From: Flavobacterium sp. KS-LB2
Lineage (GTDB): Bacteria; Bacteroidota; Bacteroidia; Flavobacteriales; Flavobacteriaceae
Direction: 5' to 3'
Length of the DNA: 64,000 bases
Assembly: GCF_036895565.1 (NCBI RefSeq)
Contig: NZ_CP145904.1
Coordinates: 1,860,001-1,924,000, forward strand
Shown here: positions 47,215 through 55,366 of the stretch, piece by piece
Layout of the letters: every line of letters begins with the position of its first letter
Numbering within the stretch: position 1 is the stretch's first letter
Translations under genes and position numbers: made by a program
The notes under the pieces: model-generated
What the model was told of the DNA's origin: nothing
The model's input: the letters and a program-made list of their open reading frames with translations, nothing else
Database searches by the model: none

Positions 47215-48900
47215 ATGAAAAAAATTGTTATTCTATTGAGTGTTCTTTCTATTGGTTGCAAAACCCAAAATGCAGTGGTTCAACCCACAGGACTTGTTGC
47301 TAATGAAGCAATGGTCGTTTCGGCACGCGAAGAAGCTTCCAAAATTGGAGTTGAAATAATGAAAAAAGGCGGTAATGCTTTTGATGCAATGGTGGCAACC
47401 GAATTGGCTTTGGCTGTAGCCTACCCTTTTGCAGGAAATCTTGGCGGTGGCGGTTTTATGGTGTACCGAAAAGCAAATGGCGAAATTGGTTCTTTGGATT
47501 ACCGAGAAAAAGCGCCATTAGCAGCTACAAAAGATATGTTTCTGGACGATAAAGGAAATGTCATTAAAGGAAAAAGTACTGAATCTCCACTAGCTATTGG
47601 AGTTCCCGGAACGATTGCAGGTGTTTTTGCAGTTCATGAAAAATTGGGTTCATTACCCATTGAAGAAATTCTGAAACCTGTAATTGAGTTAGCAGAAAGA
47701 GGTGTTATTGTTACCAAAAAACAAGAAGACCGATTGGCTGCATATCGAGACAAAATTATAAAAGTAAATGGCAACAAAACATTATTTGCAACTGCTTTCA
47801 AAGAAAATGATGTAATCAAATATCCTGCGCTGGCAGGTACTTTAAAAAGGATTTCAAAAAATGGCAGAGATGAATTTTACAAAGGCGAAACTGCTAAAAT
47901 ATTAGTCAAATACCTTCAGGAAAAAGGAGCGATAATCACCTTAGAAGATTTGGCAAAATACGAAGCTAAATGGAGAACGCCACTCACTTTTGATTATAAA
48001 GATTTAAAGATAATTTCTATGCCTCCACCCAGCAGTGGCGGAATATGTCTGGCTGAAATATTCAAAATGATAGCGCCTTTTGACTTGGCTAAAATGGGAC
48101 ATAATTCAACAGAAGCCATTCAAGTTATCGTAGAAGCCGAAAGAAGAGCGTATGCCGACAGAAGTTATTATCTGGGCGATCCTGATTTTGTAAAAATCCC
48201 TTTGAAAGCTTTAATGGCAGATGATTATTTGAAACAACGAATGTCAAATTTTAGTTTTAAAAAAGCGACTTTATCATCGGAAATAAAAGAAGGAAAAGTA
48301 ACGTATAATGAAAGTACAGAAACTACCCATTATTCAATTGTAGATCAGTTTGGAAATGCAGTTTCGTCTACTACTACCTTAAACGACGGTTATGGTTCTA
48401 AATATTATTGTGATGAATTAGGCTTTTTTCTCAACAACGAAATGGATGATTTCAGTGCCAAACCAGGTGAACCCAATATGTTTGGATTAGTAGGAAATGA
48501 AGCCAATAGCATTGCACCAAAAAAACGAATGTTGAGTTCCATGACACCAACTATTTTAGAGAAAAACGGAAAATTATTTATGGTAGTGGGTTCTCCTGGG
48601 GGTTCTACGATTATCACATCGGTGTTGCAAACGATATTAAATGTTTACGAGTATAGTTTGAGTATGCAGGAAGCGGTTAACGCTCCCCGTTTTCACCACC
48701 AATGGTTGCCGGATTTAATCACTTTTGAGCCTAATACTTTCGACACTAAAACCTTCGAAACCTTGAAATCAAAAGGATATCTTATCAATGAAAAAACGAC
48801 TCCCGTAATAGGAAAAGTGGATGCAATTTTGGTCTTACCAAATAAAAAAATCGAGGGTGGTGCTGATTTTAGAGGAGACGATAAAGCCGTAGGATTCTAA
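47215..48900 (+). CDS. ggt: Gamma-glutamyltransferase lipoprotein, copy 2
   Basis: A second 561-residue gamma-glutamyltransferase, 15 nt behind the first. It has a lipobox (IGC) and nucleophile Thr370 in TTHYSIVDQFGNAVSSTTTLN. The two proteins align without visible gaps end to end, differing at scattered positions and mostly in the N-terminal signal, which points to an old tandem duplication. Both keep GNLGGGGFMV-type, SSMTPTI and GSPGGSTI motifs, so both look active. They may differ in substrate. Confidence 0.96.
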   Translation: MKKIVILLSVLSIGCKTQNAVVQPTGLVANEAMVVSAREEASKIGVEIMKKGGNAFDAMVATELALAVAYPFAGNLGGGGFMVYRKANGEIGSLDYREKAPLAATKDMFLDDKGNVIKGKSTESPLAIGVPGTIAGVFAVHEKLGSLPIEEILKPVIELAERGVIVTKKQEDRLAAYRDKIIKVNGNKTLFATAFKENDVIKYPALAGTLKRISKNGRDEFYKGETAKILVKYLQEKGAIITLEDLAKYEAKWRTPLTFDYKDLKIISMPPPSSGGICLAEIFKMIAPFDLAKMGHNSTEAIQVIVEAERRAYADRSYYLGDPDFVKIPLKALMADDYLKQRMSNFSFKKATLSSEIKEGKVTYNESTETTHYSIVDQFGNAVSSTTTLNDGYGSKYYCDELGFFLNNEMDDFSAKPGEPNMFGLVGNEANSIAPKKRMLSSMTPTILEKNGKLFMVVGSPGGSTIITSVLQTILNVYEYSLSMQEAVNAPRFHHQWLPDLITFEPNTFDTKTFETLKSKGYLINEKTTPVIGKVDAILVLPNKKIEGGADFRGDDKAVGF

Positions 48901-48994
48901 AAAAATCTATCAGACTTTAAACAGATAAAAAAATTAGGAAGTAGATTTTATATTTACTTTTTCAAATTTGAATTTTGCCATTGATAATGTACTT

Positions 48995-49663
48995 ATGAAC
49001 TTTATACTTGCCTTAGAAACCGCTTTTAAGCAAAATAGGAATCCAGAAAATGCTTTTGCGATGGCAAAATACCTGAAAAACAACTTTCCTTTTTTTGGAA
49101 TAAAAACCGAACAGAGAAGGCATATTTTCAAGGGAATTTGGAAAGAAAACAAAGAAGAAGTTTCAGCAAACGCAAAGGAAATTGCATTAGCTTTATATTC
49201 CAAACCAGAGCGAGAATTTCATTATTGTGCCATTGAAATTTTAATTAAAGAACTCAAGAGAAATTATAAAAAAGAAGACATTCAACTGATTGAAAAACTG
49301 ATTAATCACAATTCTTGGTGGGACAGCGTGGATACAACAGCAAAATACATTTTAGGTGAATATCTGTTGGAATTTCCATTGGAAACTAAAAATGTGATAG
49401 AACGATTTTCAGAATCAGAAAATATGTGGCTAAACCGAAGTGCTATTTTATTTCAGTTAGGTTATAAACAAAAAACGAATGCTGATTTTTTATTCTCTGA
49501 ATGTATAAAACAAGCGCATTCAAAGGAATTTTTTATTCAAAAGGCAATTGGTTGGGCGTTACGGGAATATGCGAAATCAAATCCTGAAACTGTAACAGCA
49601 TTTGTAAAAAGGAGTAATTTAAAGCCATTAAGTACAAAAGAAGCGTTGAAAAATATGTCTTAA
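48995..49663 (+). CDS. DNA alkylation repair protein (AlkD-like)
   Basis: A 222-residue HEAT-repeat protein of the AlkD/AlkC-type glycosylase family, which excises alkylated bases. Landmarks are FFGIKTEQRRHIFKGIW, HNSWWDSVDTTAKYILG (Trp and Asp typical of the active groove) and MWLNRSAILFQLGYKQ. The frame begins at a TTG nine codons up (48968), but ATG 48995 (MNFILALETAFKQNRN) fits the family start. It stands alone. Confidence 0.9.
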   Translation: MNFILALETAFKQNRNPENAFAMAKYLKNNFPFFGIKTEQRRHIFKGIWKENKEEVSANAKEIALALYSKPEREFHYCAIEILIKELKRNYKKEDIQLIEKLINHNSWWDSVDTTAKYILGEYLLEFPLETKNVIERFSESENMWLNRSAILFQLGYKQKTNADFLFSECIKQAHSKEFFIQKAIGWALREYAKSNPETVTAFVKRSNLKPLSTKEALKNMS

Positions 49664-49705
49664 GATTAAAATAATAGTAATTTTGCATCCCCTTTAAAAA
49701 GTATC

Positions 49706-51490
49706 ATGTTCAAAAAATATATTTCGAAATTAGAAACCATAATAGCTTTTGCGCAATCCATGTTGACGCCAAAGCAGTTCATATTTTTATCAGCAGTTTT
49801 AGTTGGTATATCATCAGCGTTTGCAGTAATTGTTCTAAAAACTTTTGCGCATTGGGTATTCTCATTTGCTACGTATGTCAGTGGAATTTTGAAATTGGGC
49901 TTTATCAATAGTATTCTGCCCATAATTGGTATTTTACTAACAGTTTTAGTTATTAAGAAAGTTTTGGGAGGAACCATCCAAAAAGGAACTTCACAAATTT
50001 TATATGCTGTAGCCAAAAAAGCAAGTATAATTCCCAAAAAGCAAATGTATGCTCAAATCGTAACTAGTTCCCTGACAGTTGGTTTAGGAGGTTCCGCAGG
50101 TTTAGAAAGCCCAATTGTAATTACGGGAGCTGCTTTCGGATCTAATTATGCCCAAAAATATAAATTGAGTTATAAAGATAGGACACTTCTTATAGGTTGT
50201 GGTGTTGCTGCAGGAATCGCAGCAGCTTTTAACGCTCCAATTGCAGGAGTATTATTTGCTGTTGAAGTACTCTTGGTAGATGTTAGTATTGCAGCATTTA
50301 CACCCATCATGATAGCAGCAGCAACTGGAGCCTTAGTTTCTGTAATAGCATTGAATGAGGAAATCTTATTATCCTTCAAACGGCAACAAAGTTTTGATTA
50401 TCATAATATTGCTTTCTACATTCTTTTAGGTTTATTTACCGGATTTATTTCGGTTTACTACTCTCGTAATTTCCAGAGAGTGGAACATTTTTTTGCAAGA
50501 CTCAAATTATCTCCTTATAAAAAAGCATTATTTGGGGCTTCCATTTTAGCGATACTTATTTTTATATTTCCGACACTTTTTGGAGAAGGATACGAAAGTA
50601 TTAAAACTTTATCAGAGAATGATCCTGGGAAATTATTAGAAAACACATTATTTAGTGGTTTTAGAGACAATAGTTGGGCTTTATTAGCATTTGTTGGTTT
50701 GACCATGATGCTGAAAGTTTTTGCAACTGGAATTACTTTAGGCAGTGGTGGTAATGGAGGAAATTTTGCTCCTTCCCTATTTCTGGGCTCTTATGTTGGT
50801 TTCTTTTTCTCTAAATTTTTAAATCTGACGGGACTTACTAAATTGCCTGTTAGCAATTTCACATTGGTGGGAATGGCAGGAATATTAAGTGGTTTGTTTC
50901 ATGCTCCTTTGACTGCTATATTCTTGATTGCAGAAATTACAGGTGGATATAACTTGATGATTCCACTTATGATTGTAGCTTCAATTAGTTTAGCAATTTC
51001 TAAACGATTTGAAAAACATTCTATGGATGTAAAAAATCTAGCACAAAAAGGACACGCGTTCACTAGTAATAAAGATACTAATGTACTTTCAACATTAGAA
51101 ACGAGTTCTATAATTCAAACAGATTTTCTAACGGTAACTCCTAATGAGAATCTAGAGAGACTGGTAGATTTAATTTCTCATTCCAATCAAGTTATTTTTG
51201 CAGTCGTTGATACTGAAAAAAACTTATTGGGTGTAGTTCATTTTAATGATATTCGAGAAATAATATTCAATTCATACCGAGTAAAATATACTTTGGTAAA
51301 GGAAATAATGATTGCCCCCGCAGAAATAATTTCTCCAGATGACAGCATGGAAATGGTGATGAATAAGTTTGAAAAATCAAGAAAAGCGTTCTTACCTGTT
51401 CTCAAAGAAGGCAAATATTATGGTTTTATTTCTAAATCTATTGCGCTGGAAGCCTATAGAACCAAATTAAAATCAATGACGATTGAATAA
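49706..51490 (+). CDS. ClC family chloride channel/transporter with CBS domains
   Basis: A 594-residue membrane protein with about ten or more hydrophobic segments in the first 430 residues and two CBS domains after about 470. The selectivity motifs are GSAGLESP (with the gating-type Glu) and GSGGNGGNFAPSLF. The function is chloride transport, either channel or H+/Cl- exchange. A TAATTTTG box at 49678-49685 lies 20 nt upstream, with the TTG box too far away to count. Confidence 0.93.
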   Translation: MFKKYISKLETIIAFAQSMLTPKQFIFLSAVLVGISSAFAVIVLKTFAHWVFSFATYVSGILKLGFINSILPIIGILLTVLVIKKVLGGTIQKGTSQILYAVAKKASIIPKKQMYAQIVTSSLTVGLGGSAGLESPIVITGAAFGSNYAQKYKLSYKDRTLLIGCGVAAGIAAAFNAPIAGVLFAVEVLLVDVSIAAFTPIMIAAATGALVSVIALNEEILLSFKRQQSFDYHNIAFYILLGLFTGFISVYYSRNFQRVEHFFARLKLSPYKKALFGASILAILIFIFPTLFGEGYESIKTLSENDPGKLLENTLFSGFRDNSWALLAFVGLTMMLKVFATGITLGSGGNGGNFAPSLFLGSYVGFFFSKFLNLTGLTKLPVSNFTLVGMAGILSGLFHAPLTAIFLIAEITGGYNLMIPLMIVASISLAISKRFEKHSMDVKNLAQKGHAFTSNKDTNVLSTLETSSIIQTDFLTVTPNENLERLVDLISHSNQVIFAVVDTEKNLLGVVHFNDIREIIFNSYRVKYTLVKEIMIAPAEIISPDDSMEMVMNKFEKSRKAFLPVLKEGKYYGFISKSIALEAYRTKLKSMTIE

Positions 51491-51577
51491 ATTTTAATCT
51501 TTCTTTTAACACAAACTTCTAAACTGTTGTATCGAAAGAATAAATCAAAATGGTAACTTTGCATTTTGCAAAAAATT

Positions 51578-54412
51578 ATGCTAGACAAAGACAATACCAT
51601 TGAAGTTCAAGGTGCTCGCGTACACAACTTAAAAAATATAGACATTTCGATTCCTCGTGAAAAACTGGTAGTAATTACTGGTCTTTCTGGTTCTGGGAAA
51701 TCTTCCTTGGCTTTTGATACCATTTATGCCGAAGGGCAGCGCCGTTATGTAGAAACTTTTTCTGCTTATGCGCGCCAATTTTTGGGTGGTTTAGAGCGTC
51801 CTGATGTTGATAAAATTGACGGACTTTCTCCCGTAATTGCTATTGAACAAAAAACGACTAGCAAAAGCCCACGGTCGACTGTGGGAACCATAACTGAAAT
51901 TTACGATTTCCTGCGTTTGCTTTATGCGCGTGGTGCTGATGCCTATAGCTACAACACCGGTGAAAAAATGGTTTCCTACTCTGATGAGCAAATTAAGGAT
52001 TTAATAATTCAAGATTTCGCAGGGAAAAGAATCAATATTTTGGCACCAGTTATCCGAGCTCGTAAAGGACATTATGCAGAACTTTTCCAACAAATTGCGA
52101 AGCAAGGTTTCCTTAAAGTTCGCGTAAACGGAGAAGTGCTGGATATTACTTTAGGAATGAAATTAGACCGTTACAAAACACATGATATCGAAATTGTTGT
52201 GGACAGAATGGTTATTGAAGATACTGCTGACAATGAAAAACGTTTAACAGAAAGTATCAATACGGCCATGCATCACGGAGAAAATGTGTTGATGGTTTTG
52301 GATCAGGATTCAAACGAGGTTCGGTTTTTTAGTCGGAATTTGATGTGCCCTACGACTGGAATTTCGTATCAAAATCCAGAGCCCAATTTATTTTCTTTCA
52401 ATTCGCCAAAAGGTGCTTGTGACCATTGCAACGGTTTAGGAACCGTTAACGAAATTAATACTAAGAAAATTATTCCAAATCCAAAACTATCTATAAAAGC
52501 AGGAGGTTTTGCTCCTTTGGGCGAATATAAATCTTCATGGATTTTTAAGCAATTGGAGATCATAGGTGAAAAATATGGTTTCAAATTGACGGATGCTGTA
52601 TCAACCATTCCGGAGGAAGCCATGGAAATGATCTTGAATGGAGGAAAAGAAAAATTCACCATCAACTCCAAAGATTTAGGTGTTGCCCGAGAATACAAAA
52701 TTGATTTTGAAGGGATTTCGCATTTTATCAAAAACCAACATGATGAGAGCGGTTCCACAAGCATAAAACGTTGGGCCAAGGAATTCATGGACGAAATAAA
52801 ATGTCCAGTTTGTGAAGGTTCTCGTTTGAAAAAAGAAGCACAGTTCTTTAAGATTAATAAAAAAAACATTACCGAATTGTGCGATATGGATATTTCGGAT
52901 TTGACCGCTTGGTTTCTTGATTTAGACAACCATTTATCTGATAAACAAAAGCGTATCGCTACGGAAGTAATCAAAGAAATTAAGGATCGATTGAACTTTT
53001 TGATGAATGTAGGTTTGAATTATTTAGCTTTAAGCCGAAGCTCCAAATCACTTTCCGGAGGTGAAGCACAACGCATTCGATTAGCCACGCAAATTGGTTC
53101 GCAGTTGGTTGGAGTTTTGTATATTTTAGATGAACCGAGTATTGGTTTACACCAAAGAGACAATGAAAAACTAATTCATTCCCTAGAGCAATTGCGCGAT
53201 ATAGGAAACTCTGTAATTGTGGTAGAACACGACAAGGACATGATTGAACGTGCCGATTATGTGATTGATATTGGACCAAAAGCAGGAAAATACGGAGGCG
53301 AAATCATCAGCAAAGGAACACCTGCAGAAATCTTGAAACATCATACTATTACAGCGATGTATATGAACGGCGAAATGAAAATCGAGGTTCCTGCAAAGCG
53401 CCGTGAGGGAAATGGGAAGTTTTTAAAACTGACTGGTGCAACAGGAAATAACTTGAAAAATGTTTCGATAGAATTGCCTTTAGGTAAAATGATTTGCGTA
53501 ACCGGAGTTTCGGGAAGTGGAAAATCGACTTTGATTAATGAAACGCTCTACCCTATTTTGAACGCGTATTATTTCAACGGTGTCAAAAAACCACAACCCT
53601 ATAAAAAAATAGAAGGATTGGAACATATCGATAAAGTGATTGATATTGACCAAAGCCCTATTGGGAGAACACCACGAAGTAATCCGGCAACATACACAGA
53701 GGTTTTCACCGAAATCAGAAATCTGTTTACAATGACTTCCGAAAGTATGATTCGGGGATATAAAGCGGGTCGTTTTAGTTTTAATGTCAAAGGCGGACGC
53801 TGTGAAACCTGCGAAGGTTCTGGTGTACGAACCATTGAAATGAACTTTTTACCTGATGTTTATGTAGAATGTGAAACCTGTCAAGGGAAGCGTTTTAACA
53901 GAGAAACATTGGAAATTCGATATAAAGGAAAATCCATTTCGGATGTGCTGAATATGACGGTAGATGAAGCGGTACCGTTTTTTGAAATGATTCCGAAAAT
54001 TTACAGAAAAGTAAAAACCATTCAGGATGTTGGTTTGGGCTATATTACACTTGGCCAACAAAGCACGACACTTTCCGGTGGTGAAGCACAACGTATTAAA
54101 CTGGCCGGAGAATTGTCTAAAAAAGATACAGGAAATACGTTTTATATTTTAGACGAACCTACAACCGGATTGCACTTTGAAGACATCAGAGTATTGATGG
54201 AAGTAATTAACAAACTGGTTGATAAAGGAAATACAATATTAATTATCGAACACAATATGGATGTTATCAAATTGGCAGACTACATAATCGACATTGGTCC
54301 TGAAGGTGGAAAAGGCGGTGGACAACTTATTGCCAAAGGAACACCAGAAGAGGTGGCTAAAAATAAAAAAAGCTATACTGCGCAGTTCTTGAAAAAAGAA
54401 TTACTTTCGTAA
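51578..54412 (+). CDS. uvrA: Excinuclease ABC subunit A
   Basis: A 944-residue DNA damage-recognition ATPase for nucleotide excision repair. Two ABC ATPase halves are seen: Walker [11 protein letters not shown] and [10 protein letters not shown], and the paired signatures [11 protein letters not shown] and [11 protein letters not shown]. Zinc fingers appear as [24 protein letters not shown] and CETCQGKR. The frame also allows a TTG four codons earlier. A TAACTTTG box at 51554-51561 lies 16 nt before ATG 51578, which fits this start. Confidence 0.97.
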   Translation: MLDKDNTIEVQGARVHNLKNIDISIPREKLVVITGLSGSGKSSLAFDTIYAEGQRRYVETFSAYARQFLGGLERPDVDKIDGLSPVIAIEQKTTSKSPRSTVGTITEIYDFLRLLYARGADAYSYNTGEKMVSYSDEQIKDLIIQDFAGKRINILAPVIRARKGHYAELFQQIAKQGFLKVRVNGEVLDITLGMKLDRYKTHDIEIVVDRMVIEDTADNEKRLTESINTAMHHGENVLMVLDQDSNEVRFFSRNLMCPTTGISYQNPEPNLFSFNSPKGACDHCNGLGTVNEINTKKIIPNPKLSIKAGGFAPLGEYKSSWIFKQLEIIGEKYGFKLTDAVSTIPEEAMEMILNGGKEKFTINSKDLGVAREYKIDFEGISHFIKNQHDESGSTSIKRWAKEFMDEIKCPVCEGSRLKKEAQFFKINKKNITELCDMDISDLTAWFLDLDNHLSDKQKRIATEVIKEIKDRLNFLMNVGLNYLALSRSSKSLSGGEAQRIRLATQIGSQLVGVLYILDEPSIGLHQRDNEKLIHSLEQLRDIGNSVIVVEHDKDMIERADYVIDIGPKAGKYGGEIISKGTPAEILKHHTITAMYMNGEMKIEVPAKRREGNGKFLKLTGATGNNLKNVSIELPLGKMICVTGVSGSGKSTLINETLYPILNAYYFNGVKKPQPYKKIEGLEHIDKVIDIDQSPIGRTPRSNPATYTEVFTEIRNLFTMTSESMIRGYKAGRFSFNVKGGRCETCEGSGVRTIEMNFLPDVYVECETCQGKRFNRETLEIRYKGKSISDVLNMTVDEAVPFFEMIPKIYRKVKTIQDVGLGYITLGQQSTTLSGGEAQRIKLAGELSKKDTGNTFYILDEPTTGLHFEDIRVLMEVINKLVDKGNTILIIEHNMDVIKLADYIIDIGPEGGKGGGQLIAKGTPEEVAKNKKSYTAQFLKKELLS

Positions 54413-54424
54413 TATTGAGCCATA

Positions 54425-54490
54425 GCCCAGATAGCAGTGAAAATCATTATGAGCCGGGGTTCGGCGCATAAGATTGAAACGAATAGCTAG
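54425..54490 (-). repeat. Structured intergenic repeat, copy C
   Basis: On the minus strand it begins AGCTATTCGTTTCAATC and ends GATTTTCACTGCTATC, and the inner ends AATC/GATT pair. The middle (CGCCGAACCCCGGC region) differs from copies A and B and is GC-richer. It sits 12 nt behind uvrA, in the opposite orientation to that gene. Confidence 0.6.
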
Positions 54491-54528
54491 AGGTTGCTCC
54501 AAAAAAAATAAGATTTAAAATAAAGAAA

Positions 54529-55257
54529 ATGAGATTAGAAGATTTTGACAATGACGAGGATAAAGTTATCCAAGACAGACTAAAAAGAAAGACCTGGAAC
54601 GAAATAAGAACAAATGACAGTTGGGCGATTTTTAAAATCATGGCCGAATTTGTAAACGGTTATGAAAGTATGGGACGCATAGGTCCATGTGTGAGTATTT
54701 TTGGTTCTGCACGAACAAAACCAGAAGATAAATATTATTTACTTGCCGAAAAAATTGCTTATAAAATCAGTAAAGCGGGTTATGGTGTCATTACTGGCGG
54801 TGGTCCTGGAATTATGGAAGCAGGTAATAAAGGCGCACACCTTGGCGGCGGTACATCGGTGGGATTGAATATTGAATTGCCTTTTGAGCAACATTTTAAT
54901 CCGTATATTGACAATGATAAAAACTTAAATTTTGATTATTTCTTTGTTCGAAAAGTAATGTTTGTTAAATATTCACAAGGATTTGTGGTGATGCCAGGAG
55001 GTTTTGGAACGATGGATGAATTGTTTGAAGCGATGACTTTGATTCAGACTAAAAAAATTGCTAAGTTCCCAATTATTCTTGTTGGAACGAGTTTTTGGTC
55101 CGGATTAATTGATTGGATTAAAACAGTTTTAATAGAAAAAGAGCATACTGTAAGTGCCGAAGATTTGAATTTATTCAAAATTGTAGACACTGAAGATGAA
55201 GTGGTCGATGTATTAGATAAATTCTATAAAAAATATGATTTAACTCCGAATTTTTAA
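54529..55257 (+). CDS. LOG family (TIGR00730) Rossmann-fold protein
   Basis: A 242-residue protein with the LOG/lysine-decarboxylase-like motifs GGGPGIMEAGNKGAHLGGG and MPGGFGTMDELFEAM. These families hydrolyse nucleoside 5'-monophosphates at the N-glycosidic bond, notably cytokinin nucleotides in plants; bacterial members often have AMP or nucleotide phosphoribohydrolase activity. The first 30 residues (RLEDFDNDEDKVIQDRLKRK) form a charged extension. It is single, with a terminator behind. Confidence 0.92.
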   Translation: MRLEDFDNDEDKVIQDRLKRKTWNEIRTNDSWAIFKIMAEFVNGYESMGRIGPCVSIFGSARTKPEDKYYLLAEKIAYKISKAGYGVITGGGPGIMEAGNKGAHLGGGTSVGLNIELPFEQHFNPYIDNDKNLNFDYFFVRKVMFVKYSQGFVVMPGGFGTMDELFEAMTLIQTKKIAKFPIILVGTSFWSGLIDWIKTVLIEKEHTVSAEDLNLFKIVDTEDEVVDVLDKFYKKYDLTPNF

Positions 55258-55258
55258 C

Positions 55259-55289
55259 AAAAAAGCTGTCTAATAGACAGCTTTTTTTA
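55259..55289 (+). terminator. Terminator after the LOG-family gene
   Basis: Stem AAAAAAGCTGTCTA / TAGACAGCTTTTTT almost without a loop, followed by T. Confidence 0.9.
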
Positions 55290-55366
55290 TGTTAATAAGG
55301 TAGATTTTATAGTGTTTTGTTCTAAAAAAAAGTATATTTATTTTTTAATAAAATCAATATCAGAAT

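Noticed and set aside
45514..48900. The two ggt genes as one gene interrupted by a stop
   Set aside because: Each is full length with its own signal peptide, nucleophile and C terminus.
52369..52974. 201-codon frame opposite uvrA
   Set aside because: It is antisense to conserved UvrA zinc-finger and ATPase sequence; no own features.
54447..54641. 64-codon minus-strand frame over the structured repeat and LOG gene start
   Set aside because: It overlaps a well-supported gene and a repeat, with no recognisable protein features.
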